Of a DNA stretch of 64,000 nucleotides, positions 45,650 to 53,978 are shown one piece after another. Source of the stretch: Alistipes sp. (GTDB taxonomy: Bacteria > Bacteroidota > Bacteroidia > Bacteroidales > Rikenellaceae); the NCBI GenBank assembly GCA_017474235.1, contig JAFVIB010000009.1, positions 45,010 to 109,009 of the forward strand, read 5' to 3'. The notes beneath the pieces were generated by a model. That model saw only the letters and a program-made list of their open reading frames with translations. It was not told the DNA's origin and did no database searches. How positions within the stretch are numbered: the stretch's first letter is position 1; every line of letters starts with the position of its first letter. The position numbers and the translations under genes were made by a program.

Positions 45650-46644
45650 TATTTACCAAATAGGGCTTTAACAAATTCGTGACGGTCAAAAATCTTGAGC
45701 TGGTCAATACCCTCACCCACGCCGATATAACGCACCGGAACACGGAACGAGTCGCTGATGCCGATTACCACACCACCCTTTGCCGTGCCGTCGAGCTTGG
45801 TAATGGCAAGTGAAGTGACCTTTGTGGCGGCAGTAAACTGACGAGCCTGCTCAAAGGCATTCTGACCCGTAGAGCCATCAAGCACAAGCATAACCTCGTG
45901 CGGAGCATCAGGGATAACCTTTGCCATAACATTGCGAATCTTTGTCAGCTCATTCATCAGTCCCACCTTATTGTGCAGACGACCTGCAGTATCTATCAGC
46001 ACCACATCTGCGCCATTTGCCACAGCACTCTTCAGAGTATCATAGGCAACCGATGCAGGGTCTGAGCCCATCTGCTGACTAATCATCGTAGCACCTGCGC
46101 GCTCTGCCCAAACAGCAAGCTGGTCGATTGCAGCAGCACGGAAAGTATCGGCAGCACCGATATAGACCCTCTTGCCGGCACGCACAAGCTGCGCTGCGAG
46201 CTTACCGATTGTAGTTGTCTTGCCGGCACCATTCACACCAACAACCATAACCACATAAGGCATACCCTCCTTAACATCAAGACCGAAGCTTTCGACTTTG
46301 CCCTCAGCCTCCTCCATCAGTCGTGCAATCTCATCGTGCAGAATAGCCTGCAACTCCTCCGAGCCGATATACTTATCTCGAGCAACGCGCTCCTCAATTC
46401 TCTCTATAATCTTCACGGTGGTATCTACACCGACATCTGAGGTTATCAGCACCTCCTCCAACTCATCCAGCACCTGAGCATCTACGGTAGAGCGACCTGC
46501 CACGGCGCGCGCAATCTTCGAGAAAAGACCCTGCTTGGTCTTCTCAAGACCTGCGTCCAAATCACGACGGCTCTGCTCTACAACCTCCGGTTGCTGCTCC
46601 TCTTCACTACTCTTTTTACTCTTAAAAAGGTCAAAAAATCCCAT
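45649..46644 (-). CDS. ftsY: Signal recognition particle receptor FtsY
   Basis: The 331-residue product starts at the ATG at 46644 (MGFFDLFKSKKS); the longer frame overlaps the promoter. It has the NG GTPase motifs GVNGAGKTTTIGKLAAQLV, DTFRAAAIDQL, DTAGRLHNK and TKLDGTAKGG. The acidic A domain is short. FtsY docks the ribosome-SRP complex at the inner membrane. It leads a run with rimO, the PEGA gene and the LRR/SUMF1 gene. Confidence 0.95.
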   Translation of the reverse strand: MGFFDLFKSKKSSEEEQQPEVVEQSRRDLDAGLEKTKQGLFSKIARAVAGRSTVDAQVLDELEEVLITSDVGVDTTVKIIERIEERVARDKYIGSEELQAILHDEIARLMEEAEGKVESFGLDVKEGMPYVVMVVGVNGAGKTTTIGKLAAQLVRAGKRVYIGAADTFRAAAIDQLAVWAERAGATMISQQMGSDPASVAYDTLKSAVANGADVVLIDTAGRLHNKVGLMNELTKIRNVMAKVIPDAPHEVMLVLDGSTGQNAFEQARQFTAATKVTSLAITKLDGTAKGGVVIGISDSFRVPVRYIGVGEGIDQLKIFDRHEFVKALFGK

Positions 46645-46670
46645 AATCGAAACATTTGTGTAAAACAACG

Positions 46671-46678
46671 CAAATATA
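46671..46678 (-). promoter_or_regulatory. -7 box of the ftsY promoter
   Basis: On the minus strand TATATTTG, a full match, 26 bases upstream of the ftsY ATG. An ATTG about 22 bases further upstream may be the -33 box. Confidence 0.55.
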
Positions 46679-46724
46679 GTCATTTTTTCAAGACTTATTG
46701 CAATCTTTACCCCATTTTAAACGC

Positions 46725-46762
46725 CAAAAGTGCCACAATAATAGTATCTTGTGGCACTCTAA
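46725..46762 (-). terminator. Terminator of the sulfatase gene
   Basis: A perfect 10-bp stem, AGTGCCACAA (46729-46738) and TTGTGGCACT (46749-46758), followed on the minus strand by TTTTGG. Confidence 0.7.
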
Positions 46763-46789
46763 AGAAAAGTGATAAAATCCAACCTGTTT

Positions 46790-48343
46790 TTACTGTTTTG
46801 GATATGTAATATCGAGTCTGAAAAGCGGATTTTCAATCTCTGTATGCGACTCTTTGACCGCCTGCCACATAGCTTTGATAATCTTTGGATTATCAGCTGC
46901 AACATTATGCTCCTCGCGAGGGTCGATTGTAATATCGAACAACTGCATATCGGTATTTCCATCCGCTACGCTCTCGACAAGTCCCTTCCACTGACCCATT
47001 CTGATACTCAGCCAGCCCCTATCTTGCTTAAATGGCGGGAACTCCCAATAGAGGTAGTCGTGGCTCTTCTGCCTTTTACCGAGCAGCGTCGGCAAGAATG
47101 ATATTCCGTCACTCTTTGGAGATTTAACCCCTGCAATATCGCACAGTGTCGGCATAACATCGGGGAAATAACCGACATAATCACTCACCTTTGGGCTAAT
47201 TCTATCGCCCCACGCCACTATGAACGGCATACGGATACCGCCCTCGTGCAGTGAGCGTTTTGTCCAGCCGCGATCGCTGCGGAATGGGTGTGCGCAGTCA
47301 AACCAATTGGTATTTGTATAGCTGTTGTGCGTAGGTCCATTATCGCTTGTAACCATTATTATCGTATTGTCATACAGACCTTTAGCCTTCAGTAGCTCTA
47401 CAAGTTTACCTATCTGGAAGTCGAGATACGAAATCATTGCTGCGTATGTCGCCTTAGGGTAGCGTGTCGGGAAATAACCCTTACCTGTATATACAGGCTC
47501 TTCGTCGCCAAAACGCTCGACATACTTTGCCACCCACTCATCGGGAGCCGTCAGCGCGCTATGCGGAATTGTCGTTGTCCACATAAGGAAGAACTCCTCA
47601 TCACTGCTACTCTCTACAAAACGCTCTATGCGCTCATAGATAGCATCAGGACTATATGTTGTTCCCTTAAATTTGCTGTAACTCTCACTATTATAGGGAT
47701 CTGCACCTCTATCGAGGCGGTCACCCAAGTCCATCTTCGGATTTGCCGTATATTCCCTCACCTCGCCGTCATAGAGGAACGGAGGGTAGTAACACTGCGC
47801 CATACGCTGACACATATAGCCATAGAAGTAGTCAAAGCCCATATCGGTCGGCTTACTGCTTGATGCAGGACCACCAAGACCCCACTTGCCAATCATAGCC
47901 GTTTTGTAGCCAGCATCCCGCATAACCGTAGCCAGCGTAGTTGTCCCCTCCGCCATCGGAGCCTGACCCTCCAACTCCGGGTTTTTATTCATCGCATCAA
48001 TGCTCCACACATTGCCACGCTCCAACATCTCATCATTCGAGCGAATTTGCGCGTGCCCCGAGTGCAGACCCGTAAGCAGCGTACACCTCGACGGAGCAGA
48101 TACAGGCGCACCTGCATACATATCCGTAAATCGCACACCACGCTCTGCAAGTGCGTCAATATTAGGTGTATCTATCTTCGTCTGACCATAACACCCAAAA
48201 TCTCCATAACCCGCATCATCCAGCAGTATAAAGATTACATTTGGACGCCTGCTCTCCACCTCAGTCACCTCTCTACACTCCGCCTCGGCAGTTGTTGCCA
48301 CCGCAAGTGTAGCTGTTACCACTGTTGCAAACCTTCGCTCCAT
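46790..48343 (-). CDS. Exported Ser-type sulfatase
   Basis: The 517-residue product has a signal peptide-like N-terminus and the sulfatase features LLDDAGYGDFG (calcium ligands), the maturation motif SAPSR at residues 82-86 followed by CTLLTG, GKWGLGG, and MVTSDNGPT. The first residue of C/S-x-P-x-R is Ser82, so this enzyme should need the radical-SAM maturase anSME (not FGE) to make formylglycine. No anSME gene is in the window. Substrate is probably a sulfated host glycan (inference). Single gene with its own terminator. Confidence 0.9.
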   Translation of the reverse strand: MERRFATVVTATLAVATTAEAECREVTEVESRRPNVIFILLDDAGYGDFGCYGQTKIDTPNIDALAERGVRFTDMYAGAPVSAPSRCTLLTGLHSGHAQIRSNDEMLERGNVWSIDAMNKNPELEGQAPMAEGTTTLATVMRDAGYKTAMIGKWGLGGPASSSKPTDMGFDYFYGYMCQRMAQCYYPPFLYDGEVREYTANPKMDLGDRLDRGADPYNSESYSKFKGTTYSPDAIYERIERFVESSSDEEFFLMWTTTIPHSALTAPDEWVAKYVERFGDEEPVYTGKGYFPTRYPKATYAAMISYLDFQIGKLVELLKAKGLYDNTIIMVTSDNGPTHNSYTNTNWFDCAHPFRSDRGWTKRSLHEGGIRMPFIVAWGDRISPKVSDYVGYFPDVMPTLCDIAGVKSPKSDGISFLPTLLGKRQKSHDYLYWEFPPFKQDRGWLSIRMGQWKGLVESVADGNTDMQLFDITIDPREEHNVAADNPKIIKAMWQAVKESHTEIENPLFRLDITYPKQ

Positions 48344-48368
48344 ACTCTATTTATCTCTGTTATTGCCA

Positions 48369-48376
48369 CAAATGTA
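48369..48376 (-). promoter_or_regulatory. -7 box of the sulfatase promoter
   Basis: TACATTTG on the minus strand, 25 bases before the start codon; no clear -33 box. Confidence 0.4.
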
Positions 48377-48394
48377 CTATTTTTTTGAAAAAGA

Positions 48395-48426
48395 TTTGCA
48401 CTGTTTATTCAAATTTTATATCTTTG
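48395..48426 (+). promoter_or_regulatory. Promoter of the tRNA gene
   Basis: TTTG at 48395-48398, 20 bases, TATCTTTG at 48419-48426. The tRNA starts 25 bases downstream. Confidence 0.7.
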
Positions 48427-48451
48427 CAGTCGCAAAACAGAAAAGTTTTCA

Positions 48452-48525
48452 GGACCCATAGCTCAGTCGGTTAGAGCAGCGGACTCATAATCCGAAGGTC
48501 GTGGGATCATGCCCCTCTGGGTCCA
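48452..48525 (+). tRNA. tRNA with CAT anticodon (elongator Met or Ile2)
   Basis: Acceptor stem GGACCCA with TGGGTCC and discriminator A, D arm GCTCAGTCGGTTAGAGC, anticodon loop CTCATAA (CAT). The CCA end is not encoded. G27 faces A43 in the anticodon stem. The T arm is unusual: GTGGG faces CCCTC with one T-T mismatch, and the loop ATCATGC replaces the usual TTCGANY. I cannot separate Met from lysidine-modified Ile2 without identity elements. No initiator features such as three G-C pairs below the anticodon loop. Confidence 0.9.
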
Positions 48526-48529
48526 CTAA

Positions 48530-48557
48530 AGTCTCGATTTTTATCGAGGCTTTTTTG
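48530..48557 (+). terminator. Terminator of the tRNA
   Basis: GTCTCGAT pairs with ATCGAGGC (one G-T pair) around TTT, followed by TTTTTT. The T-run ends in TTTG, the -33 box of the next promoter. Confidence 0.85.
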
Positions 48558-48584
48558 TTTTATTGTCAAGTATCGCTATCTTTG
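48554..48584 (+). promoter_or_regulatory. Promoter of the MalY-like gene, overlapping the tRNA terminator
   Basis: TTTG at 48554-48557 (in the terminator T-run), 19 bases, TATCTTTG at 48577-48584. The ATG is 7 bases downstream, a leaderless-type arrangement. Confidence 0.75.
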
Positions 48585-48591
48585 TGGTACT

Positions 48592-49767
48592 ATGAAGTAC
48601 AATTTCGACCAAATAATTGACCGACGAGGTTCGGGAGCGCTGAAGTGCGATGCGCTTGAGCAGTGGTATGGCAATAGCGAGCTGTTGCCGATGTGGGTTG
48701 CCGATATGGATTTTGCAACGCCCGATTTTATTGTAGATGCCATCAAAGAGCGTCTTGAGCACCCTATTTTCGGATATACAATCGAGCCGGAGCGTTATCG
48801 TGATGCGATTATCACTTGGATTGCATCGCACCACGGCTGGGCAGTTAAGAGGGAGTGGATTTGTTACATCCCGGGCATTGTCAAGGGTATTGCTATGGCG
48901 ATAAATGCGCTGCTCAAAGCGGGCGACAAGATAATTATCCAGCCGCCGGTATATCATCCGTTCCGCAATGTGGCTGCACACAATGGGTTTGAGATTGTCG
49001 AGAATCCGTTACTTGTAGATAGCAACGGCTCTTATAGTATTGATTTTGACCATCTTGAGAGGGTGGCAGACAAGAACTGCCGACTGCTTATACTTGCCAA
49101 TCCGCACAACCCTATCGGCATACTTTGGCAGCGCGAGACGCTTATTCGCCTTGCCGACTTCTGCCACAGCCGCGGCATTATTGTCATCTCGGATGAGATT
49201 CACTCAGATATGGCTCTATGGGGCAAGCGTCACATACCTTTTGCTTCGGTAAGCGACAAGGCTGCTCAGTGCAGCATTACCTTTGGTGCGCCGTCAAAGA
49301 CATTTAACATCGCGGGCATTGTAACCTCCTATGCGATTGTACCAAACGACAAGTTGCGCAACAAATTCTTCGGTTGGATGGAGGGCAATGAGCTAAATCA
49401 CCCCGACATTTTCGCTCCTATTGCCACCATAGCAGCATTTGAGAATGGCGAGCCGTGGCGACAAGAGATGATTGAGTATATTGAGGGCAATATAGAGTTT
49501 ACAATAGAGTACTGCAAGCAGCATATTCCGCAGATTGTGGCGGTACGCCCCGAGGCGTCATTCCTCATATGGCTCGACTGTCGCGGGTTGGGTCTTACTC
49601 ACGACAAGATTGTCGAACTCTTCACACAAAAAGCAGCCCTCGCCCTTAATGACGGTGCGATATTCGGCACACAGGGCGAAGGCTTTATGCGTCTTAATGT
49701 CGGCACACCTCGAGAGGTACTGCAAACAGCACTCGAGAGGCTTAAAACTGCCGTAGATAGTCTGTAG
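48592..49767 (+). CDS. PLP-dependent C-S lyase, MalY/PatB type
   Basis: The 391-residue fold-type I enzyme has PMWVADMDF near the N-terminus, YHPFRNV, NPHNPIG, SDEIHSDMAL and the PLP lysine K236 in GAPSKTFNIAG. MalY/PatB enzymes cleave cystathionine or related C-S bonds, giving a thiol, pyruvate and ammonia. The exact substrate cannot be set from sequence. Convergent with dut, with a two-base gap. Confidence 0.9.
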   Translation: MKYNFDQIIDRRGSGALKCDALEQWYGNSELLPMWVADMDFATPDFIVDAIKERLEHPIFGYTIEPERYRDAIITWIASHHGWAVKREWICYIPGIVKGIAMAINALLKAGDKIIIQPPVYHPFRNVAAHNGFEIVENPLLVDSNGSYSIDFDHLERVADKNCRLLILANPHNPIGILWQRETLIRLADFCHSRGIIVISDEIHSDMALWGKRHIPFASVSDKAAQCSITFGAPSKTFNIAGIVTSYAIVPNDKLRNKFFGWMEGNELNHPDIFAPIATIAAFENGEPWRQEMIEYIEGNIEFTIEYCKQHIPQIVAVRPEASFLIWLDCRGLGLTHDKIVELFTQKAALALNDGAIFGTQGEGFMRLNVGTPREVLQTALERLKTAVDSL

Positions 49768-49769
49768 CA

Positions 49770-50204
49770 CTATCCGCGACCGGTGCTGCCGAAGCCACCT
49801 GCGCCGCGCTCGGTTGCTCCGAGTTGCTCTACCTGCTCCCACTCGATATGGGCGTGCTGAGCCACTACAGCCTGAGCGATACGCTCGCCCGGAACAATCT
49901 CAAACGGGTTATTCGAGAGGTTTACAAGTATAACCTTTATCTCGCCACGATAGTCTGCATCGATAGTACCCGGGCTATTGAGTACTGTTATACCGTGCTT
50001 GGCTGCAAGACCACTGCGCGGGCGAATTTGCATCTCATAACCCTCCGGCAGCTCCACAAAAAGACCTGTCGGCACAAGGGCTCTCTCGAGTGGTGCGAGG
50101 GTAATACTCTGCTCCATAGATGCTCTTAAATCCATACCCGCCGAGAGCGGTGTGGCATAACTCGGACAATCAAAACCCGAATGGTTGATAATCTTTACCT
50201 TCAT
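49770..50204 (-). CDS. dut: Deoxyuridine 5'-triphosphate nucleotidohydrolase
   Basis: The 144-residue trimeric dUTPase shows all five motifs: [45 protein letters not shown], and [11 protein letters not shown] at the end. It hydrolyses dUTP to dUMP. It follows the glycosyltransferase gene by 8 bases, so a housekeeping gene sits at the tail of a surface-polysaccharide-like run. Confidence 0.97.
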   Translation of the reverse strand: MKVKIINHSGFDCPSYATPLSAGMDLRASMEQSITLAPLERALVPTGLFVELPEGYEMQIRPRSGLAAKHGITVLNSPGTIDADYRGEIKVILVNLSNNPFEIVPGERIAQAVVAQHAHIEWEQVEQLGATERGAGGFGSTGRG

Positions 50205-50212
50205 ATATTCTA

Positions 50213-51271
50213 CTAATTAAAAATTAACTTATACACCCTCTGCATCGCACTATCTGCCGCAATCAGACATCTGCGTTTCCACTGCGGATAGCGCGCCCCG
50301 CGCTGCTCCCAATGGGATAGCAGGTCTATCTTCAGACGACCATTTACAGGAACTGTAAGGCTCTGTGGTGCAAGCTGTTTGAAATGTTCAAGAGTAACAC
50401 TGAACTCCGACATCTCAAACGCCCTATCATCCATCTCAAGCAGATACTTACGCATCACCGTCTGCATACGGCGCACAACTACGCCCGCCAAAAAGTTGTA
50501 TCGTGCCGCAGAGAGACCCTTGCCGTGCTCTCTAAGATACTCAGCCATACTCAACACCACTGCTGTAAGCTGTCCGATACTTTTGAGTTGCACACGGCTA
50601 TCCATAGTCTGTCCCTCGCGCATCAGGTTGTAGCGATAGAGGGCAATATCTGTAAAAGCGACACTCTCAATATTAAATATCGGGAAGAAACACCACTGCT
50701 GGTCAGTATATGATATACCCTCACTCTGACGGTAGCCCATCTGTCGCAACAACTCTGTACGATAAGCCACAGAGTGCATCATAAAGTAGGCTATATGACC
50801 ATCCTCAAACAGACGCTCGGCATTGTACGGCACTCCATAGCCATAAATCTTGCGAGAGTAGAGGTTGTAATCCACGCGATGCTCGCCACGGCTATCAATC
50901 TCCACAAACGGACCTACAACCATATCTGCCCCACTAATCTGCTCCAAATAGCCGACAAATGGTGCAATGGCGGCTGTGTCGAATGTATCGTCGGCATCCA
51001 ATATCTTGACATACTCACCCACAAGTGTCGGCAGGGCGGCATTTATAGTCGAGCCGTAGTTACCATTCTGCTTATCTATCACTCGCACCACATCAGGATA
51101 ACTCTCTGCATAGTGTTGAGCCACAGCGAGTGAGCCATCTTTACTACCATCATTAACCACAACAACCTCTAAAGCCGTAGCCGCCGCAGAGCCTACAAGA
51201 GAGTCAAGGCAGAGTGGCAGCAACTGCTCCATATTGTATGTCGGAATTACTATTGACAGTATCTTTTTCAT
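50213..51271 (-). CDS. Family 2 glycosyltransferase
   Basis: The 352-residue product has the GT2 start [30 protein letters not shown], and the DXD-like motif LDADDTFD near residue 100. It transfers a sugar from a nucleotide donor; substrate unknown. It overlaps the LicD gene upstream by 4 bases, so the LuxE-like, LicD and GT2 proteins are translated in a coupled order and probably decorate a surface glycan. Confidence 0.9.
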   Translation of the reverse strand: MKKILSIVIPTYNMEQLLPLCLDSLVGSAAATALEVVVVNDGSKDGSLAVAQHYAESYPDVVRVIDKQNGNYGSTINAALPTLVGEYVKILDADDTFDTAAIAPFVGYLEQISGADMVVGPFVEIDSRGEHRVDYNLYSRKIYGYGVPYNAERLFEDGHIAYFMMHSVAYRTELLRQMGYRQSEGISYTDQQWCFFPIFNIESVAFTDIALYRYNLMREGQTMDSRVQLKSIGQLTAVVLSMAEYLREHGKGLSAARYNFLAGVVVRRMQTVMRKYLLEMDDRAFEMSEFSVTLEHFKQLAPQSLTVPVNGRLKIDLLSHWEQRGARYPQWKRRCLIAADSAMQRVYKLIFN

Positions 51272-52107
51272 TTTTCGGTATCGAAAGATAGTTTATATGG
51301 TGCGTGGTTTATCTGCTCCTCAACAGGCAGCACAGGGCGCAAATTCGGGTAGTGGTGGCGCAAGTACTCCTCTACATTATCAGGCACAGGTATCTGCATA
51401 CCGCCAAACTCCATAAGTACCGGATTTTCAGCATACTTACGACGAATCTGGTCTTTCGGCATACGAACAATATTGATAAACTCCGTATCCCAACCGTTAA
51501 AGCGGCTGAGTACTCGGCACATTTTGTTGTATATAGCCCCACGCGACATAAGTGAGCATACAACCCTTATCGCCGCACAACTAATCCACGACTTGGGCAG
51601 CGGAGCATCTATCTGACAGCTGCCACAGTGACCCCACAGCCAAATCTGCTTACCCATAAAGCAGTTAATCCAGAACTTTGCTGCAAAGCGGTGCATCTTC
51701 TCCAACCATTTATTGTCCGGAATGCGGTCATAAGGGAATATATCGACAAAGATACCGTGGTGAATATCCATATTTCTCCACATCTGCTCGACAAAGAGTG
51801 TATTGTTCTTCTTTATCTTGGCAAAGTAGAAGGGTGTGTTGCTCTCCGTGCCGAACCACTCCAAAAAGTAACGAGAATCCAACTCCGCAGGGGCAACCTC
51901 AAGAAAACGGTTATAGTTCTCTCGCGTCATACCCACATCTACATCGTCATCCCACGGCACTACGCCCTTGTTGTAGAATGCACCTATCGCACTACCACCC
52001 TGAATGAAGTAGGGGATGTTGTGCTTCTTGCATACGCGGTCTATCTCTGCCAAAATCTCATATAGCTCCGTATGCAACCTCTGCAAATCTCTGTCGTCGT
52101 ATCTCAT
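51268..52107 (-). CDS. LicD-family phosphotransferase
   Basis: The 279-residue product has the LicD signature: YFIQGGSAIGAFYNKGVVPW followed by DDDVDVGM, then HHGIFVDIFPYDRIPDN. LicD proteins attach phosphocholine or similar groups to surface glycans with a nucleotidyltransferase-like fold. It overlaps both neighbours by 1-4 bases. The substituent added here is not known. Confidence 0.9.
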   Translation of the reverse strand: MRYDDRDLQRLHTELYEILAEIDRVCKKHNIPYFIQGGSAIGAFYNKGVVPWDDDVDVGMTRENYNRFLEVAPAELDSRYFLEWFGTESNTPFYFAKIKKNNTLFVEQMWRNMDIHHGIFVDIFPYDRIPDNKWLEKMHRFAAKFWINCFMGKQIWLWGHCGSCQIDAPLPKSWISCAAIRVVCSLMSRGAIYNKMCRVLSRFNGWDTEFINIVRMPKDQIRRKYAENPVLMEFGGMQIPVPDNVEEYLRHHYPNLRPVLPVEEQINHAPYKLSFDTEK

Positions 52108-53072
52108 TATTGCACAAGTAAATTACAACCTCTTATATCGGCATCTGTCACCCTGCCCTCAATGCGAAAAGTACCGTCGGCATAAGCCACACCCACATCT
52201 TGAGTAGCTATAAACGAGCAGGAGTTGATATTACCCAAATCTATAATATCTATCGCTCCCCTACGCCCTGCATCAAGTCGCTTGAATGGGTCATTTACAT
52301 CTCTTGCCATAACCCTCATCCACGGTGGCACACCAAACAGACCCTCTCCCACAGAGTAACCCTGCGAAAGCAGCTCCGCCATACCATACTCCGAGTGTAT
52401 TCTATCCACGCCAAAGGCACTGCACAACACTCTGTGCAACTCCTCCTTCGGCATCTCCTTACGATAGCCCTTCATTCCGCCCGTCTCCATAACTATCGTG
52501 TTCTCAAACTTTGGAGAGTACTGCTCGGCAAGGTCAAGCAGCGCGTATGTCACACCAAGCAGAATCTTTGGCTTCGGGTCGGCAGCCATATCGGCAAGTA
52601 GCTTTTCATAGTTATCCAAATAGAATCCACCACTGCCACACCTCTCTATCAACTTATCAACCATATAGATAAGCGATGAGCCCTTACGCTGAAGATAGTT
52701 TGGCAACAACCCGTATATGCTCCACTGCTCCACATCTCCATAAAAGATGCGAAAACCCTCTGTAAAATCACGCTCGTATATGGATAGGTCCGCCACCGGA
52801 TGACGCGAAGGGATCATTGCTGTTGTAGCACTCGAGGTAAATACAGCCTGCGGCTCCGTTTCGCCACAATATACCGTATGACTCTTAAAGAGCTCTATCG
52901 GCAACATCGGTATCTGCTCAACGCACTCAACACTGCTCGGCTCAACACCAATTAACTCAAGATATTGCGCATATACAGCACAACGCTCTGCCTGAAGATG
53001 AAATACCTCCAACGCAAGAGCAGAAAACTGCTCCGGCGTTATAATCGAGAATATTTTGTCCGCTATCTTCAC
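52107..53072 (-). CDS. LuxE-type acyl-protein synthetase-like ligase
   Basis: The 321-residue product (GTG start at 53072; a TTG at 53090 lies too close to the -7 box) resembles the LuxE/PaaK adenylating family: VFTSSATTAMIPSRHPVADL matches the TSGTTG-like phosphate loop (SSGTT), then SEYGMAELLSQGY and RVTDADIRGCNLL. LuxE activates a fatty acid as an acyl-AMP for reduction; here the partner is unknown. The first gene of a coupled LuxE-like, LicD, GT2, dut run, so an acyl or other carboxylic modification of a surface glycan is a possible role (inference). Confidence 0.75.
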   Translation of the reverse strand: MKIADKIFSIITPEQFSALALEVFHLQAERCAVYAQYLELIGVEPSSVECVEQIPMLPIELFKSHTVYCGETEPQAVFTSSATTAMIPSRHPVADLSIYERDFTEGFRIFYGDVEQWSIYGLLPNYLQRKGSSLIYMVDKLIERCGSGGFYLDNYEKLLADMAADPKPKILLGVTYALLDLAEQYSPKFENTIVMETGGMKGYRKEMPKEELHRVLCSAFGVDRIHSEYGMAELLSQGYSVGEGLFGVPPWMRVMARDVNDPFKRLDAGRRGAIDIIDLGNINSCSFIATQDVGVAYADGTFRIEGRVTDADIRGCNLLVQ

Positions 53073-53091
53073 GCTGCACTCAATTAACAAA

Positions 53092-53123
53092 CAAATGTAG
53101 TAAAAATCGCTCTATTTTACAAA
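53092..53123 (-). promoter_or_regulatory. Promoter of the LuxE-like/LicD/GT2/dut run
   Basis: On the minus strand, TTTG (53123-53120), 20 bases, TACATTTG (53099-53092). It sets the start at the GTG at 53072, about 20 bases downstream. Confidence 0.75.
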
Positions 53124-53126
53124 TTT

Positions 53127-53302
53127 GCACCGCATTTGTCGTTAGTTTGCACTACGCCCACCACTTGAAACGAATTTTGGATTTTAAGTGCGGGATTTCA
53201 ACGCTCGGCAAAAAAGTGCCGGCGATGGATAGTACTGAAGCGTACAGCCATTGCCGGCACTTTTTGTTAGCGGAAGAAATCACCGCTTAAAATCCAAAAT
53301 TA
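53127..53302. repeat. Nested palindromic element R5 (CGCTCGG/TTAGCGG type) at the end of infC
   Basis: Outer arms 53173-53188 and 53286-53301 are a perfect 16-bp inverted repeat that includes bases of the infC stop codon (53300-53302). Further in, GATTTC faces GAAATC, CGCTCGGCAAAAAA faces TTTTTGTTAGCGG, and AAGTGCCGGCGATGG pairs with CCATTGCCGGCACTT around ATAGTACTGAAGCGTACAG. The left flank GCACCGCATTTGTCGTTAG (from 53127) matches the left module of R2. The whole core can fold as one hairpin of about 130 bases. Confidence 0.75.
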
Positions 53303-53899
53303 ATTCTTCTTTGGCTTCGGCGCCAATATCATATTCATCTTCTTACCCTCCAGCGTCGGCATAACCTCTACCTTTGCGATATCCTCAAGGGCGGTTGCGA
53401 AGCGGAGGAGGAGAATCTCTCCCTGCTCTTTAAAGACGATACTACGACCACGGAAGAAGACATAAGCCTTAACCTTTGCGCCCTCCTTGATAAAGTTCTC
53501 GGCGTGGCGGAGCTTAAAGTTAAAGTCGTGGTCATCGGTCTGCGGACCAAAACGAATCTCTTTGATTACCACTTTAGTCTGCTTTGCCTTAATCTCCTTC
53601 TGCTTCTTCTTCTGCTGATAGAGGAACTTCTGATAATCGACAATACGACATACAGGAGGCTCAGCATTTGGAGAGATTTCGACAAGGTCGAGCTCCATCT
53701 CATCGGCAAGGGCAATAGCCTTTGCGATTGGGAGAACCAGATTTGGCTCAACATTATCGCCTACAACGCGGACTGTAGGTGCTGTAATCTCGTTGTTAAT
53801 GCGGTTTGGATTCTCCTTTGCAGGACGACGACCGCGATTTTGATTTCCCTGTGCATTATTATTCTGCGGACGGGGAGTAAATGGTTTAAAACCAGCCAT
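53300..53899 (-). CDS. infC: Translation initiation factor IF-3
   Basis: The 199-residue product has an N-terminal tail ([20 protein letters not shown]), the IF3-N domain ([20 protein letters not shown]) and IF3-C ([40 protein letters not shown]). It helps select the start codon on the 30S subunit. It follows thrS, as usual in Bacteroidetes, but rpmI and rplT do not follow; the next 200 bases hold only R5 and a promoter for the LuxE-like gene. Start ATG, not the autoregulatory ATT of E. coli. Confidence 0.95.
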   Translation of the reverse strand: MAGFKPFTPRPQNNNAQGNQNRGRRPAKENPNRINNEITAPTVRVVGDNVEPNLVLPIAKAIALADEMELDLVEISPNAEPPVCRIVDYQKFLYQQKKKQKEIKAKQTKVVIKEIRFGPQTDDHDFNFKLRHAENFIKEGAKVKAYVFFRGRSIVFKEQGEILLLRFATALEDIAKVEVMPTLEGKKMNMILAPKPKKN

Positions 53900-53942
53900 T
53901 AAAGTTGTTAAATGTTAGTAAAATAAAAAATATGTGTGTATC

Positions 53943-53964
53943 AAGGGCTGCCGAAACAGCCCTT
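53943..53964 (-). terminator. Hairpin between thrS and infC
   Basis: AAGGGCTG (53943-53950) and CAGCCCTT (53957-53964) form a perfect 8-bp stem. No T-run follows closely on the minus strand, so it may be an attenuator or processing site. Confidence 0.4.
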
Positions 53965-53978
53965 ATTATACTCGGGTA

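Noticed and set aside
53127-53302. R5 and its relatives as integron attC sites
   Set aside because: They resemble attC in lying after stop codons with imperfect inverted arms (CGCTAAC and GCGTTG-like ends), but the neighbouring genes are housekeeping genes, no integrase is present and no GTTRRRY core is conserved.
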